A stretch of DNA of 64,000 nt from Thiocapsa sp. (GTDB taxonomy: Bacteria; Pseudomonadota; Gammaproteobacteria; Chromatiales; Chromatiaceae). Location: contig NZ_CP073760.1 in NCBI RefSeq assembly GCF_018399035.1, positions 2,294,001 through 2,358,000 on the forward strand, read 5' to 3'. Made by a program: the position numbers and the translations under genes. Position 1 is the first letter of the stretch; the number at the start of each line of letters is the position of its first letter. Shown here piece after piece: positions 1 through 8,226 of this stretch. Under the pieces are notes generated by a model, which worked only from the letters and a program-made list of their open reading frames with translations, was not told the origin of the DNA and did not search any database.

Positions 1-538
1 CCAGATCGCGCCGGATCTGCGCCAGATCATCGGCATCCGTGGCGCGGTCGCCCTGCTCCCATGATTTCCACACCAGGACCGGAGTCGACACGTCGCCGGT
101 CCGCTTGGCGTCGCCCGCGCAGACCATCAGCCACGGCGCGCCGGTCCGGCCGATCCCGGAGTCTGCGATGTACCAGATGTGCGGCGCATTCTGCTTGCGC
201 TTCCATCCTGCGTCGACATCCAAGTGATCCAAGTCGATCCCGGCCGCCGCCAGCGCGCTCGTGGCCTCGACCTCCAGCTCTGCGAGTGGCGCGTGGTGAG
301 GGGTTGGCGCGGGGGCAGGTGCGGGTGCCTCGAACAGATCAGGGTTTGGCGCCGCGGGCTCGGCATCTGCGAGCCGGGTCAATCGGTCGACCACTTCAGC
401 GGAAAGGCGGTATCGGCCGTGCTTCGCGCTCGACAAGTGGCCGCTACTCACTCCGATCGTTCGGGCCAGCGCGCCGCCGGTCATATTGAGGCGGGTCTGC
501 ACGCGTGCGATCAAATCAGGAACGGGGGTGGTCTGCAT
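1..538 (-). CDS. Partial element protein: N-terminal HTH, possible primase/replication-like
   Basis: An open reading frame starts at ATG 538-536 and runs off the left edge with no stop, so only about 179 N-terminal residues are visible. Residues 1-45 read like a small Cro/C1-type helix-turn-helix (ALARTIGVSSGHLSSAKHG). A Pro/Ala-rich linker (about residues 67-85) follows, then a section with WYIADS and VLVWKSWEQG. This faintly recalls the N-terminal segment of phage/plasmid primases that precedes a TOPRIM domain; that reading is weak inference. The gene lies 10 bp downstream of the HTH gene and shares its orientation with the integrase, so it probably belongs to the same integrated element. 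The function is otherwise unrecognised. Confidence 0.6.
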   Translation of the reverse strand, partial: MQTTPVPDLIARVQTRLNMTGGALARTIGVSSGHLSSAKHGRYRLSAEVVDRLTRLADAEPAAPNPDLFEAPAPAPAPTPHHAPLAELEVEATSALAAAGIDLDHLDVDAGWKRKQNAPHIWYIADSGIGRTGAPWLMVCAGDAKRTGDVSTPVLVWKSWEQGDRATDADDLAQIRRDL

Positions 539-548
539 GTCGGCCGCC

Positions 549-815
549 CTATTCCGCCGCCGCCCGCTGCGCTTGCTTCTCGGCTCGACGGCTGGCTGTG
601 GTGATGCCGCCGTCCGCGACCATGCGGCCGATCCATTCGATCTCGGCCTGCACGGGGACGAATCGCCGCGATCCGTACTTGTAGGACGCGAGCCGGCCTG
701 AGTTGATCTCGTCGTAAAGCGATTGGCGGCTCAGATTCAACGCGCGCATGGCTTCATCGACGGTGTGCGCCTGTTTGGTCGCGGGCTCGGTGGCGGGGGT
801 GGTGGTCTCGGGCAT
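549..815 (-). CDS. Small helix-turn-helix protein (AlpA/excisionase-like)
   Basis: An 88-residue protein. Residues about 18-65 form a MerR/AlpA-type helix-turn-helix (VDEAMRALNLSRQSLYDEI followed by RRFVP), typical of DNA-binding excisionases and of regulators of integrases in genetic islands. The C-terminal 20 residues are Ala/Arg-rich. It lies between the integrase and the partial replication-like gene, all on the minus strand. Inferred role: directionality factor or transcriptional switch of the element. It could equally be a simple regulator. Confidence 0.7.
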   Translation of the reverse strand: MPETTTPATEPATKQAHTVDEAMRALNLSRQSLYDEINSGRLASYKYGSRRFVPVQAEIEWIGRMVADGGITTASRRAEKQAQRAAAE

Positions 816-1165
816 AGCTGCATCTCAGAGGTGACGGATGCAGACAACGCTACCTTGCACCGTGCCGGATGGCAACCTAACGCCTTGATATATAAAATAA
901 AGCTGCGTGCTAAACTTCCGCTATAGGGTCGGAATAAGGCATAATTGACCGCGCGATCCGGCTCGCTCGCAACCCGTTGATGCGGTCGGGCTTTCCCGGT
1001 CGCAGGGTCTCGGGGCTATTCGGTGGGGCGGGATAAGTCGCGGGTGACAATGCAGGTCGGTATGTCCAGAAAATTATATGTTCATCCGACGAACGGTAGG
1101 TGGTGACTGGGGAATTGGGTCGGATCGAGCGCAGATCACGTGTTCGTGAGACTGCGCGAGGCGGG
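816..1165 (-). promoter_or_regulatory. Intergenic region of the element, AT-rich promoter candidate
   Basis: About 350 bp without a convincing gene, between the 3' end of the integrase and the small HTH gene. It contains an AT-rich patch near 886-905 (TTGATATATAAAATAAAG) in an otherwise GC-rich stretch. That patch could be a -10 region for the minus-strand HTH/replication genes. No RNA gene was recognised. Confidence 0.3.
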
Positions 1166-2296
1166 TTACAAGGCGATGGAGTCGAGCATCGCGCGCCGGT
1201 CGCGTGCGGTGAATTTTCCGTAGTTGCGCTCGATCATCAGGACGGATGTCCCGCAATTTTCCGCGATCACCTGTGGTCGAACCCCCGCGACGAGGGCGCG
1301 GGAGATGTGGTAGTGCCGCAGGCTGTAGAAAACCGCTTCGGCGGGCAACCCGGCAGCCTTTACCGCGGCCTTCATCGGTCGGTGCTGATGGCTCTTGCCC
1401 CACGGCTCGCCGTCATCCTTCATCAGTAACGGTGCGCCCGGCAGCTTGCCCTTGGCGACGCGCCGGAAGAATGTCACCGCCGCTGCCGATAGATAGCTGG
1501 TCCGCGGTCCCGTTTTCCCGGACAGCTTCAGCGTGCCGGCCTTAGGGTCGAAGTCGCCGGCCTTGGCGCTTGCCAGCTCGCCATAACGCGCGCCCGTCAG
1601 GACCGCCGCGTGCAGCAGATCCCGGAATGCGCCGGTCGCCGCCGCCAGCAGCATCTGCACCTGCTCGGGCTCCAAGAACAGTGCTCGGGCCTCCGTCGCG
1701 CCCTCGAAGCCTTCGACGCGCCGCCACTCGACATCGGACACGGCGATGCCGGATCGGAATGCGAAGTTCAGCGCCGCCTTGAAGATCGCCAGAACCCGGT
1801 TGGCCGTGTCGCGGGATCGTCTCACGTCCTCTTCGCTGTGGTCCTCGGCGGACCGCACCATGCTGTCGCGCCACGCCTTGATCTGTGCGGTTCTCACATC
1901 GTTGATGCGTGCGTCCATCAGCGCCTGGGGAACGCGCGCGATCAGGCGCTGCTCGGCGTCATCCGCGGCACGCGCGCCTTTTCGGACCCTTAAGTCTGCC
2001 ACATAGTCGTTGACCGCATCCCGGATAGCGTAACCCGGCCGCTCGGTGCGCTCGGTGAGATCTGCGAACTTGCGCGCTTCGGCCTCGGCCTGCTCGTAGG
2101 TCAGTTGGGATATGTCGCCAAGCGTCTTCGCCTTGTAACGGTGGTCCGGGCCTTTCGCGCGCGCGACCCACTCTCGCTTCGTGGCGCCGACATAAAGGCC
2201 GATGCCCGCGCCGCGCCGGAAGCTGTACCAGTAAGGTTCCTTGCGGGGGGTCAGGATGCGCTGTTTGCGGGTCGTGTTGATCGGGTTCGCCTTCAT
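1166..2296 (-). CDS. Tyrosine recombinase / phage-type integrase
   Basis: A 376-residue site-specific recombinase. The N-terminal arm-binding and SAM-like core-binding parts (to about residue 190) precede a catalytic domain with the first Arg in TGARYGELASAK, the HxxR-type box in YSLRHYHISR and the tyrosine in IERNYGKF near the C-terminus. Its start lies 144 bp from a 3' fragment of tRNA-Glu, the classic arrangement of an island integrase beside its attachment site. It presumably integrates and excises the element that extends left of the window. No frameshift was seen, so it may be functional. Confidence 0.93.
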   Translation of the reverse strand: MKANPINTTRKQRILTPRKEPYWYSFRRGAGIGLYVGATKREWVARAKGPDHRYKAKTLGDISQLTYEQAEAEARKFADLTERTERPGYAIRDAVNDYVADLRVRKGARAADDAEQRLIARVPQALMDARINDVRTAQIKAWRDSMVRSAEDHSEEDVRRSRDTANRVLAIFKAALNFAFRSGIAVSDVEWRRVEGFEGATEARALFLEPEQVQMLLAAATGAFRDLLHAAVLTGARYGELASAKAGDFDPKAGTLKLSGKTGPRTSYLSAAAVTFFRRVAKGKLPGAPLLMKDDGEPWGKSHQHRPMKAAVKAAGLPAEAVFYSLRHYHISRALVAGVRPQVIAENCGTSVLMIERNYGKFTARDRRAMLDSIAL

Positions 2297-2439
2297 GGGT
2301 GCCTCGCGGGTTTCCGTATCTTTTCCGTATTTTCGTCCACGGATTCACGCATACAAGGATAGACAGACACACACAAGATGTCAATTAAATCAGGATGATA
2401 GTAGACGCTAGAGGATAGCCTTAGACGGGGAAAATTGCA

Positions 2440-2483
2440 CTTTCACGGCGGTAACCGGGGTTCGAACCCCCGTGGGGACGCCA
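2440..2483 (+). other. Attachment site: 3' half of tRNA-Glu(UUC)
   Basis: A 44-nt segment runs from the anticodon loop (CTTTCAC) through the 3' anticodon stem (GGCGG), variable loop, T-arm (CGGGG-TTCGAAC-CCCCG) and acceptor strand (TGGGGAC, discriminator G, CCA). It matches the 3' half of gammaproteobacterial tRNA-Glu(UUC). The sequence 5' of it is not a tRNA 5' half, so this is an att remnant left by integration. The intact tRNA-Glu is expected at the other end of the element, outside the window. Confidence 0.85.
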
Positions 2484-2492
2484 ATCAAAACA

Positions 2493-2521
2493 AAGGCATG
2501 CGGAAACGCATGCCTTTTTTG
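2493..2521 (+). terminator. Rho-independent terminator behind the tRNA-Glu fragment
   Basis: A perfect 9-bp stem (AGGCATGCG / CGCATGCCT) with a GAAA tetraloop is followed by a run of T residues. It sits 9 nt after the CCA end, so it is most likely the native tRNA-Glu terminator kept at the chromosomal side of the island. Confidence 0.85.
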
Positions 2522-2859
2522 TTTTGGCGACCGGCAACCCTTCCGAATCATTTCCGAACTTCGTGACGCGCGCTTCGAGAGCAACGGAATCGACGTCAAC
2601 GAGACGCCGAACACACGAAAAGCATCCGGTTTGTCGTATCGGCCCGGATACTCTAGCCTTACATGCCTCCCGGCAGCCATGCCGAGCGCACCCGCCGAGT
2701 AACAATGACCCACCTGCGTAGCTTCGCTCCGGCATTATGTAGCAGCTGCACATGCCCATTAGATCAATGACCTGGCGACGGGTGCGCGGCCTGACCGACC
2801 ACCGACCTCGATCATAAAATCAATGGATTGCAGCCGGTAGTGGGCCGGATCGCGGGGCT
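2522..2859. other. No gene recognised
   Basis: About 340 bp between the tRNA terminator and the toxin-antitoxin debris. Short open frames here have no recognisable product; those running into the tRNA fragment on the minus strand are artefacts of translating it. I see no RNA gene or repeat. Confidence 0.5.
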
Positions 2860-3132
2860 CTATGTGCGTTTGCTACATAATTCCGAGCCGATCCACTCAT
2901 CACGTGCGGCGAGCTGCCAGGCCGCCGCACTGAACGCCAACGCCAACGCCCCGAGCCAGACCACCACCGGGGAGCGGATCAGATAGCGTTGTTGCGCGCC
3001 GCACAACGGACCACCGCCCAACGGCCAGGTTTGTTTGCTGCTGGAGGCATCCAGAAAATAGACGGATCGCTGGATGGCCCCAAGCAGCCCGGCAAGGGGC
3101 GCGCGTTCCGCGACCAGCGCCTGGCGGGTCAT
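2860..3132 (-). pseudogene. Chimeric fragment: N-terminus of a HEPN-type toxin fused to unrelated sequence
   Basis: A frame starting at ATG 3132, overlapping the restored stop of the MNT gene, begins with about 33 residues (MTRQALVAERAPLAGLL...) that look like the N-terminus of a HEPN-family partner of MNT antitoxins. After residue about 33 the similarity is lost. The tail, with one hydrophobic stretch (VVVWLGALALAFSAAAW), looks like a piece of a membrane protein. The HEPN catalytic RxxxxH motif is absent. Most likely a deletion fusion with no toxin activity. The family assignment is from pattern recognition only. Confidence 0.5.
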
Positions 3133-3432
3133 GGCCGAGCCTCTATACGGACGGCACCCGCCCGCGCGATCCGCTGACAAGGGTGTCGGCTCCGCATCGC
3201 GTGCTTGGGAGATAACATCGACCGGCAACCCCAGCCCGTCCTCAAGCTCCAGCTTGAGACGGGCGCGTTCGAGGAGCGTCAGGCCCTGCGGGGGCTCGAT
3301 GAGTAGATCGACATCGCCGCCTCTGGCCCGGTCATCGACCCGCGATCCGAAAAGATAGACCACCGCGTCCTCTCCCGAGAGACGTGATGCCGTGCCGAGG
3401 ATGGTCGAAACCTGATCGGATGTGAGTCGCAT
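3129..3432 (-). pseudogene. MNT-domain nucleotidyltransferase antitoxin, frameshifted
   Basis: Residues from ATG 3432 give a minimal nucleotidyltransferase with the GSRVDDRARGGDVDLLI motif (GSxxxxxxxxxDxD), as in the MntA antitoxin of HEPN/MNT modules. Near 3168-3178 the frame changes. The expected ending (QRIARAGAVRI...) continues in another frame and stops at a TGA that overlaps the HEPN fragment's ATG. One extra base (probably the G in CCCTTGTCAG) explains the shift. The original two-gene ATGA-overlapping operon is still visible. A sequencing error cannot be excluded, but the partner gene is also broken. Confidence 0.65.
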
Positions 3433-3505
3433 GGATGAGGTCGCTCGATACACACGAATCCGGGAAAGGCTCGCGCGCCCGGCTGCCGACAGCCTAACGC
3501 CGAAC

Positions 3506-3994
3506 CTAATCTCGCGCTATGGCGGCGGGGCTGTCGTCCTCCGGCCAATCCATCGTGCTCGCGGCGACCAGCTCCGCCCAGTCATCCGGCGGATGACCAG
3601 GGTTCAGCATGGCGCGAAAGACGGCGTATGGATCCCTCTTGCTCCCTGCCGCGCGCAGGCTGTCGCTGTCGTTGGCCCAAGCAAACACGACGACCCGCGC
3701 ATTGGGGTCGAAGCGAAAGAACAGGCGGAAGCGGCGGCCGATCTTGGCGCGACGCCAGTGTTTGAAGGCGTCCCCCATGGTCGTTCCCAATCGGTATTCG
3801 TCACGGGAGGGATCGCTCGGTACCTTGTCCAGGATCAAGCACGACAGGGCGGTGAAGCGTTTCACGTTCGCATTGGCCGCGGCGCGGCGGGGATCCGCCA
3901 CCCTCGCCCGCTCGGCCGCAGCCTCCAGTCTGCGCAGCTGATCGACGAGGCATTGGTGAAAGAGCAGGGTCCATCCGTGGCATTCACCATCCAT
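3506..3994 (-). CDS. yhaV: YhaV-family type II toxin (RNase), without recognisable antitoxin
   Basis: 162 residues, close to the family's usual ~155. The sequence has the YhaV pattern: GWTL near the start, then PSDPSRDEYRLG, FKHWRRAKIGRRFRLFFRF, VVVFAWAND and NPGHPPDDW. YhaV toxins are ribonucleases neutralised by a PrlF/SohA antitoxin encoded immediately upstream. Here the upstream sequence is instead the 3' end of the degenerate GGDEF/EAL gene (stop at 4024, 29 bp away), and no PrlF frame is present. Either the antitoxin was lost, the toxin is inactive, or a PrlF acts in trans. Confidence 0.88.
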   Translation of the reverse strand: MDGECHGWTLLFHQCLVDQLRRLEAAAERARVADPRRAAANANVKRFTALSCLILDKVPSDPSRDEYRLGTTMGDAFKHWRRAKIGRRFRLFFRFDPNARVVVFAWANDSDSLRAAGSKRDPYAVFRAMLNPGHPPDDWAELVAASTMDWPEDDSPAAIARD

Positions 3995-4023
3995 TCAAGA
4001 GCGGATCACCTCGACGGGGGCGC

Positions 4024-6035
4024 TCAAACTGCGTCCACCCCGCTGAAGTCGTAGTCCATAACAGCACTCGGGGGCTGAACGAAGGGGCCTTGGAGGAGAT
4101 CGACACCGGCGCAGCAGAGACGCGCGATGGTCTCGGGGGCATCGACTCCGCCGGCGATCACGGCAAGACCCCGTTCGCGCAGACGTTGAACCAGCTCGGC
4201 CAGCGGCTCGGGGTCGAGCGACTGGACCAGGGTGCGCGAAAGGCGCGCGAAGGCACCCGGGACGCTCGCGAGCACGCGCTCCGAGGCGTCGTCGGTATCG
4301 ACACCGTTCAAACAGACCGGGATGCCGAGCCGGGCCAATCGAGCGATGCGATCGGCTGCGAGACCCGGTCGGCCGCCGCTTCTTGGACCTGAAACTGGAT
4401 GACGGGTCGCAAGCGAAAGAGATCGCGCCGGTTGATCTCGTCGCGAACCTGGCCGACCCAATCATCGCGGCCCGCGCCGACGACTGATTGGTAGAGGAAA
4501 AGCTGTGCCGGCCGGCCGGCGGCTCGGCAGGCCACGATGGCGTCCAGACCCTTGGCCAAGAGCCAAGCATCCAGTCGATCGGCCAATCCGGAGCGCTGTG
4601 CGATCGGCATGAAGGCGACCGGCGACAGCAGCTCGCCGTCCGGGGCGGCCAAGCGCGGCGACACCTCGTAGCGCGCACTCGGTGCCGGGGTCAGGGAGAC
4701 CATGGGCTCGAAGAGCAGTTGCAGCCGTTCGGTCAGGATGGCCGTCGCCACGGCGTCTTGGTCCGACGTTCGAACAGGCACGGGGCCGCAACCGTACCCC
4801 ATGGTCAGACCATCGCCTGCTTTGCGGGCCGAGCGCGCCGCCTTGGCTGCCCGCGACATCAAGGTGACGGCGTCCCCGCCGCTGTTCGCCAAGGTGCACC
4901 ACCCGATTCCGACGGCGCGACCGGGCCCCGGAGCAAAGCCGGCCCGAGCCAGCTCCTCGGCGAAGTGATCGCAGGCGCGCGCGAGGCTTGCGGCATCCTC
5001 GCGTCGCATGAGGACCGCCAAGCTGCGCTCGCCGACGCGCGCCGCCAGATCGGAGGCGCCGCACGACTCGGCAAGCGCAACGGCAAGACGCATCAGCGCG
5101 CCCTCGTCGCCGTGGAGATCCAGCACGACCAGCGCACGGCGGCCGGCCTCCGTCCCACCCCGACCGATCAACTGGCCGAGCCGCCCCAAGAGGCGCCCGA
5201 GGCTCGCGAGACCCGTGAGCGCATCGATGGTATCCGGACCGCTTTGGCGGCGTGCACGCTCGCGTGCGCGTGCCAATCGCTGCTCGACGCAGGCGACGAG
5301 ATGATCCGGTGCGACCGGCTTGGCGAGGAAGTCATCGCCCCCGACACGCAGCGCCGCCATCTGTTGCTCGGCGTCCAATTCGGCGGAGAGAAAGACGATC
5401 GGCAGGTCGGCGAAACGGTCTTGCTCACGGATGATCCGGGTCAGCTCGATGCCGGACGCGCCGGGCATATGCAGATCCATGAGCACCAGATCCGGGACAA
5501 AGGCATCGAGTGCGTCGAGCACCGCGAGCGCATCGCCCACGCGCTCGGTCAGCATGCCGGCCGATTCGAGCACACGGGCGGCAAAGAGCGCGGCCACCGG
5601 CTGATCGTCGACCACGAGCACACGGTCGGGCGAGACCGCCTGCGTGCCGGCCAGATCAAAAAGCCGATCGGTCAGCTCTTCGATCTCCATCGGCATCTGC
5701 AGATAGGCCCTGGCGCCTGCGCGCATCGCGGCAAGACGGGCGCGGATGTCGCTTCCGGACGCCAGACAGACCAGCGGGACCGGCTGCCCGTCGCGCTGCT
5801 GCACCTGCGCGACGAGTCCGCCGAGCGTGTTCACATCGGGGAGTGCATCGAGATCGACGAGCAAGAGCGCTCGCGCGCTCGGGTGTGCGCCGATCAAGTG
5901 CTCGGGCGTTTCGAAGGCTTCGAGCATGAACCCCTGTGCGAGCAGGAGCGCCCGAAGCGGCGTCGTCAACTCGGCGTTGCAGGTCAGGAGCTGGATGGCG
6001 GGCGCGGATCCGGCATCGGCGATCGTGTGATTCAT
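4024..6035 (-). pseudogene. REC-REC-GGDEF-EAL type signalling protein, degenerate and frameshifted
   Basis: From ATG 6035 the protein has a degenerate receiver (about residues 10-140), a canonical receiver (VLVVDDQ, DLVLMDLHMPG, LSAE, KPV), a GGDEF-like domain whose GGDEF motif is replaced (RVGERSLAVLM), and an EAL-like domain lacking the usual EAL and catalytic acids (YEVSPRL in place of YEALLRL-type motifs). Near 4370-4375 the frame breaks; the EAL-like end (LGIPVCLNGVD, VIAGGVD, QGPFVQPP) continues in another frame to 4024. One missing G in a CCGGGTC run would restore it. Even intact it would probably be a catalytically dead cyclic-di-GMP sensor rather than an enzyme. Confidence 0.75.
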
Positions 6036-6170
6036 GGTCGTCGGTCTCGTCCAGGGTGGGCGGAGACCTCGAACGCAGACGCCGACGCGGCGCACTCGGC
6101 CCGAGATCATCGGTACCGAGGATAAACCGAGCACGCTATGTGAACAACTCCCAATCCGGCGAGACCGACA

Positions 6171-7175
6171 TCAATAGCTGATGCGCGGGGCTCCCCCGCC
6201 GAGCGCCTCGACCAGTCCGGCCGCAAAGCTCGCACCGATACGTCGCGAGAGGCTCTCGAAAAGATCGCGCTTCTTGGTGTAATCGACCAGCGTCTCCGCG
6301 CCGATCACATCGCGTGCGACCGAGCTGGAACTGCCGAGGTCGTCGACCAAGCCCAACGCGACCGCCTCCTGGCCGCTCCAGAAGAGTCCGCTGAAGACCT
6401 CCTCGCCGCCCTTCAGGCGGTCACCGCGGCCGGCTTGGACCTCGGCGATGAACTGGGTGTGCAGGTCATCGAGAACGGTCTGGATAAAGGCCCGTTGATC
6501 CGGCGGCAGCGGCGAGAAGGGGTCGAGGATCCCCTTGTTCTCCCCGGCGGTGAGCAGACGCCGCTCGATCCCGAGCTCCTGGATTGCCTCGTTCAGACCG
6601 AAGCTGCCGATGCGCACGCCGATGGAGCCGACCAGGCTGGCCTTGTCGGCATAGATCGCATCGGCGGCGACGGCGATGTAATAGCCGCCCGAGGCGCAGA
6701 TGTCGGTCGCCACCGCGTAGACGGGCATCTCCTTGTCGTTGTCTTCCTTGTACTTGGCCTTCAGCCGCTTGATCTCGTCGTTGATGTAGCCGGCCTGGAC
6801 CGGGCTTCCGCCGGGGCTGTTGATACGCAGGATGATGCCCTTCACCCGGTCGGCCTCGAAGGCTTCACGCAAGGCCGTGATCACCCGATCGGCGCTCGCG
6901 TCGGCCTCGGGCGCGATGACGCCCTTGATCTCGATCACGGCCGTGTGCTCCTCGCTCGGAGCGATACGCTCGAGCAGATCCCCGGAGTAGGCGGCGACCA
7001 CCAGTGCGATCAGATAGAGCAGGATCAGGGTCTTGAAGAAGATGCCCCAGCGGCGGCCGCGTCTCTGGTCGCGCAGGTGCTCCAGGGCGAGCTTGTTGAT
7101 GAGCGCGCGCTCCCAATCGGGTGCGTCGGGCGACGGCATCTCGTCGCGGCGCTTGGTCCAAAACTTCCAATTCAT
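6171..7175 (-). CDS. sppA: Signal peptide peptidase SppA, short form
   Basis: 334 residues, matching the short (~36K) SppA class. A cytoplasmic N-terminus is followed by one membrane segment (about residues 46-64) and the S49 protease domain, with the nucleophile serine in CASGGYYIAV and a downstream conserved region starting SLVGSIGVRIGSFG. It degrades signal peptides remaining in the inner membrane. A dispersed repeat begins 16 bp upstream of its start, so its promoter lies inside or beyond that repeat. Confidence 0.92.
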   Translation of the reverse strand: MNWKFWTKRRDEMPSPDAPDWERALINKLALEHLRDQRRGRRWGIFFKTLILLYLIALVVAAYSGDLLERIAPSEEHTAVIEIKGVIAPEADASADRVITALREAFEADRVKGIILRINSPGGSPVQAGYINDEIKRLKAKYKEDNDKEMPVYAVATDICASGGYYIAVAADAIYADKASLVGSIGVRIGSFGLNEAIQELGIERRLLTAGENKGILDPFSPLPPDQRAFIQTVLDDLHTQFIAEVQAGRGDRLKGGEEVFSGLFWSGQEAVALGLVDDLGSSSSVARDVIGAETLVDYTKKRDLFESLSRRIGASFAAGLVEALGGGAPRISY

Positions 7176-7190
7176 GGGTCACTCCCGGGA

Positions 7191-7375
7191 TTAAACCGCG
7201 CCCAGTGCGGTATGCGATGTTTTTGGATGGGATCGGCCCCGGCGGATTTCAGAACCGCTGGAGCCGGCGCGGTTTAAGAGATTAAAAAAGAGATTATTTT
7301 ACACTGCGTTCCCGCTAAGGGCCGTGGATGCACCAAGCGTCGAGCTCACTCGAAAATGAGCATCTCGCTTTAAAC
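7191..7375 (-). repeat. Dispersed two-module repeat, divergent copy D
   Basis: Reverse-orientation relative of the repeats at 25077, 28211 and 29120. The first ~85 bp (TAAACCGCGCC ... GGCGCGGTTTAA) are identical by eye to module 2 of the 25077 copy. The linker and module 1 are recognisable but diverged (CCGCTAAGGGCCGTGGAT; GAGCTCACTCGAAAATGAGC). It lies directly upstream of sppA. Confidence 0.8.
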
Positions 7376-7540
7376 CGCGTCGGCTCCGTCAGTTGTCGGA
7401 GCCGACGCGGCCAAGCCAATCCAGCACACTACGCATATCGCACCGGGCGCGGTTTAGCTCCGTCAGTTGTCGGAGCTGGCGCGGCCAAGCCAATCCAACA
7501 AACAACGCATACAACGCATACCGCACCGGGCGCGGTTTAG
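7371..7540. repeat. Two further tandem TAAACCGCG/CGCGGTTTA modules
   Basis: Immediately after copy D come two related units of about 85 bp. Each has an internal hairpin around CTCCGTCAGTTGTCGGAG, the shared run GCGGCCAAGCCAATCCA, and an end in CACCGGGCGCGGTTTAG. A similar hairpin recurs at 60184-60272. They fill the gap between sppA and the HAD phosphatase; no coding capacity was recognised. Confidence 0.75.
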
Positions 7541-7566
7541 ACGCGGTTCAGGCGTGCGATCTCGGC

Positions 7567-8226
7567 TCAGCGCATGCGGTAGGCGGAAAGCCAGGCGGGC
7601 AGCGCCGCGATATCGTGGATGCAGTCGAGCGGGGCGTGCGGTGTAAGACGCTCGACCGGGTGGACACCGTAGGAGACGGCGAGTGCCCTGGTGCGGGCAT
7701 TCACGGCCATCTGCATGTCGTACTCGGTGTCGCCGATCATCAGCGTGGCGGAGGCATCGGCACCGAGCTCGTCCATCAGCTCGAGCAGCATCTGCGGGTT
7801 CGGCTTGGAGAAGGTCTCGTCGGCGCAACGGGTCGCATGAAAGAGCCCACCGAGACCGGTGTCGTCGAGCGCCTTGTCGAGTCCGACGCGACCCTTGCCG
7901 GTGGCCACGGCCAAGCGGTAGCCCTCGTTCGCAAGCTCGCTCAAGGTCTCGCGTGCCCCTGCAAAGAGCACGGAGGGCGTCGGGTCGATCTCGAGAAAGT
8001 AACGGCGATAGCCGGTGACCAGGTCCCGGAGGGTCTGCGGATCCGCTCCGGGATGCAGCCGCAAGAGGGCCTCGTCCAGACCCAGGCCGATGACGTCGCT
8101 CGCGGCCTCGCGGGCTGGCGGCGGCAGGCCGAGATCGCCGAAGGCCGCTTGGAGACAATTGACGATGCGTGCCTCGGAATCCATCAGGGTCCCGTCCCAG
8201 TCGAACACGATCAAGTCGAAGGTCAC
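7567..8226 (-). CDS. HAD-family phosphatase (phosphoglycolate phosphatase-like)
   Basis: 219 residues with the HAD motifs: DWDGTLMDS (motif I, nucleophile Asp), VATGKGRVGLDKAL in the motif II region, and MIGDTEYDMQMA (motif IV). Starts at GTG 8226, whose GTGA overlaps the rluC stop, so it is translationally coupled to rluC. In many gammaproteobacteria a Gph-like HAD gene follows rluC. The substrate is unknown; the family removes phosphate from small molecules such as 2-phosphoglycolate or nucleotides. In a Calvin-cycle phototroph a phosphoglycolate role is plausible but unproven. Confidence 0.85.
   Translation of the reverse strand: MTFDLIVFDWDGTLMDSEARIVNCLQAAFGDLGLPPPAREAASDVIGLGLDEALLRLHPGADPQTLRDLVTGYRRYFLEIDPTPSVLFAGARETLSELANEGYRLAVATGKGRVGLDKALDDTGLGGLFHATRCADETFSKPNPQMLLELMDELGADASATLMIGDTEYDMQMAVNARTRALAVSYGVHPVERLTPHAPLDCIHDIAALPAWLSAYRMR

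Noticed and set aside
2408..2759. Minus-strand open frames with GVPTGVRTPVTAVK-like and GGSNPGYRRE-like translations
   Set aside because: These are translations of the antisense of the tRNA-Glu fragment, a well-known annotation artefact.
6435..7277. Plus-strand 280-codon frame across sppA
   Set aside because: Shadow of sppA running into the repeat; its end is the repeat translated, shared with other repeat copies.
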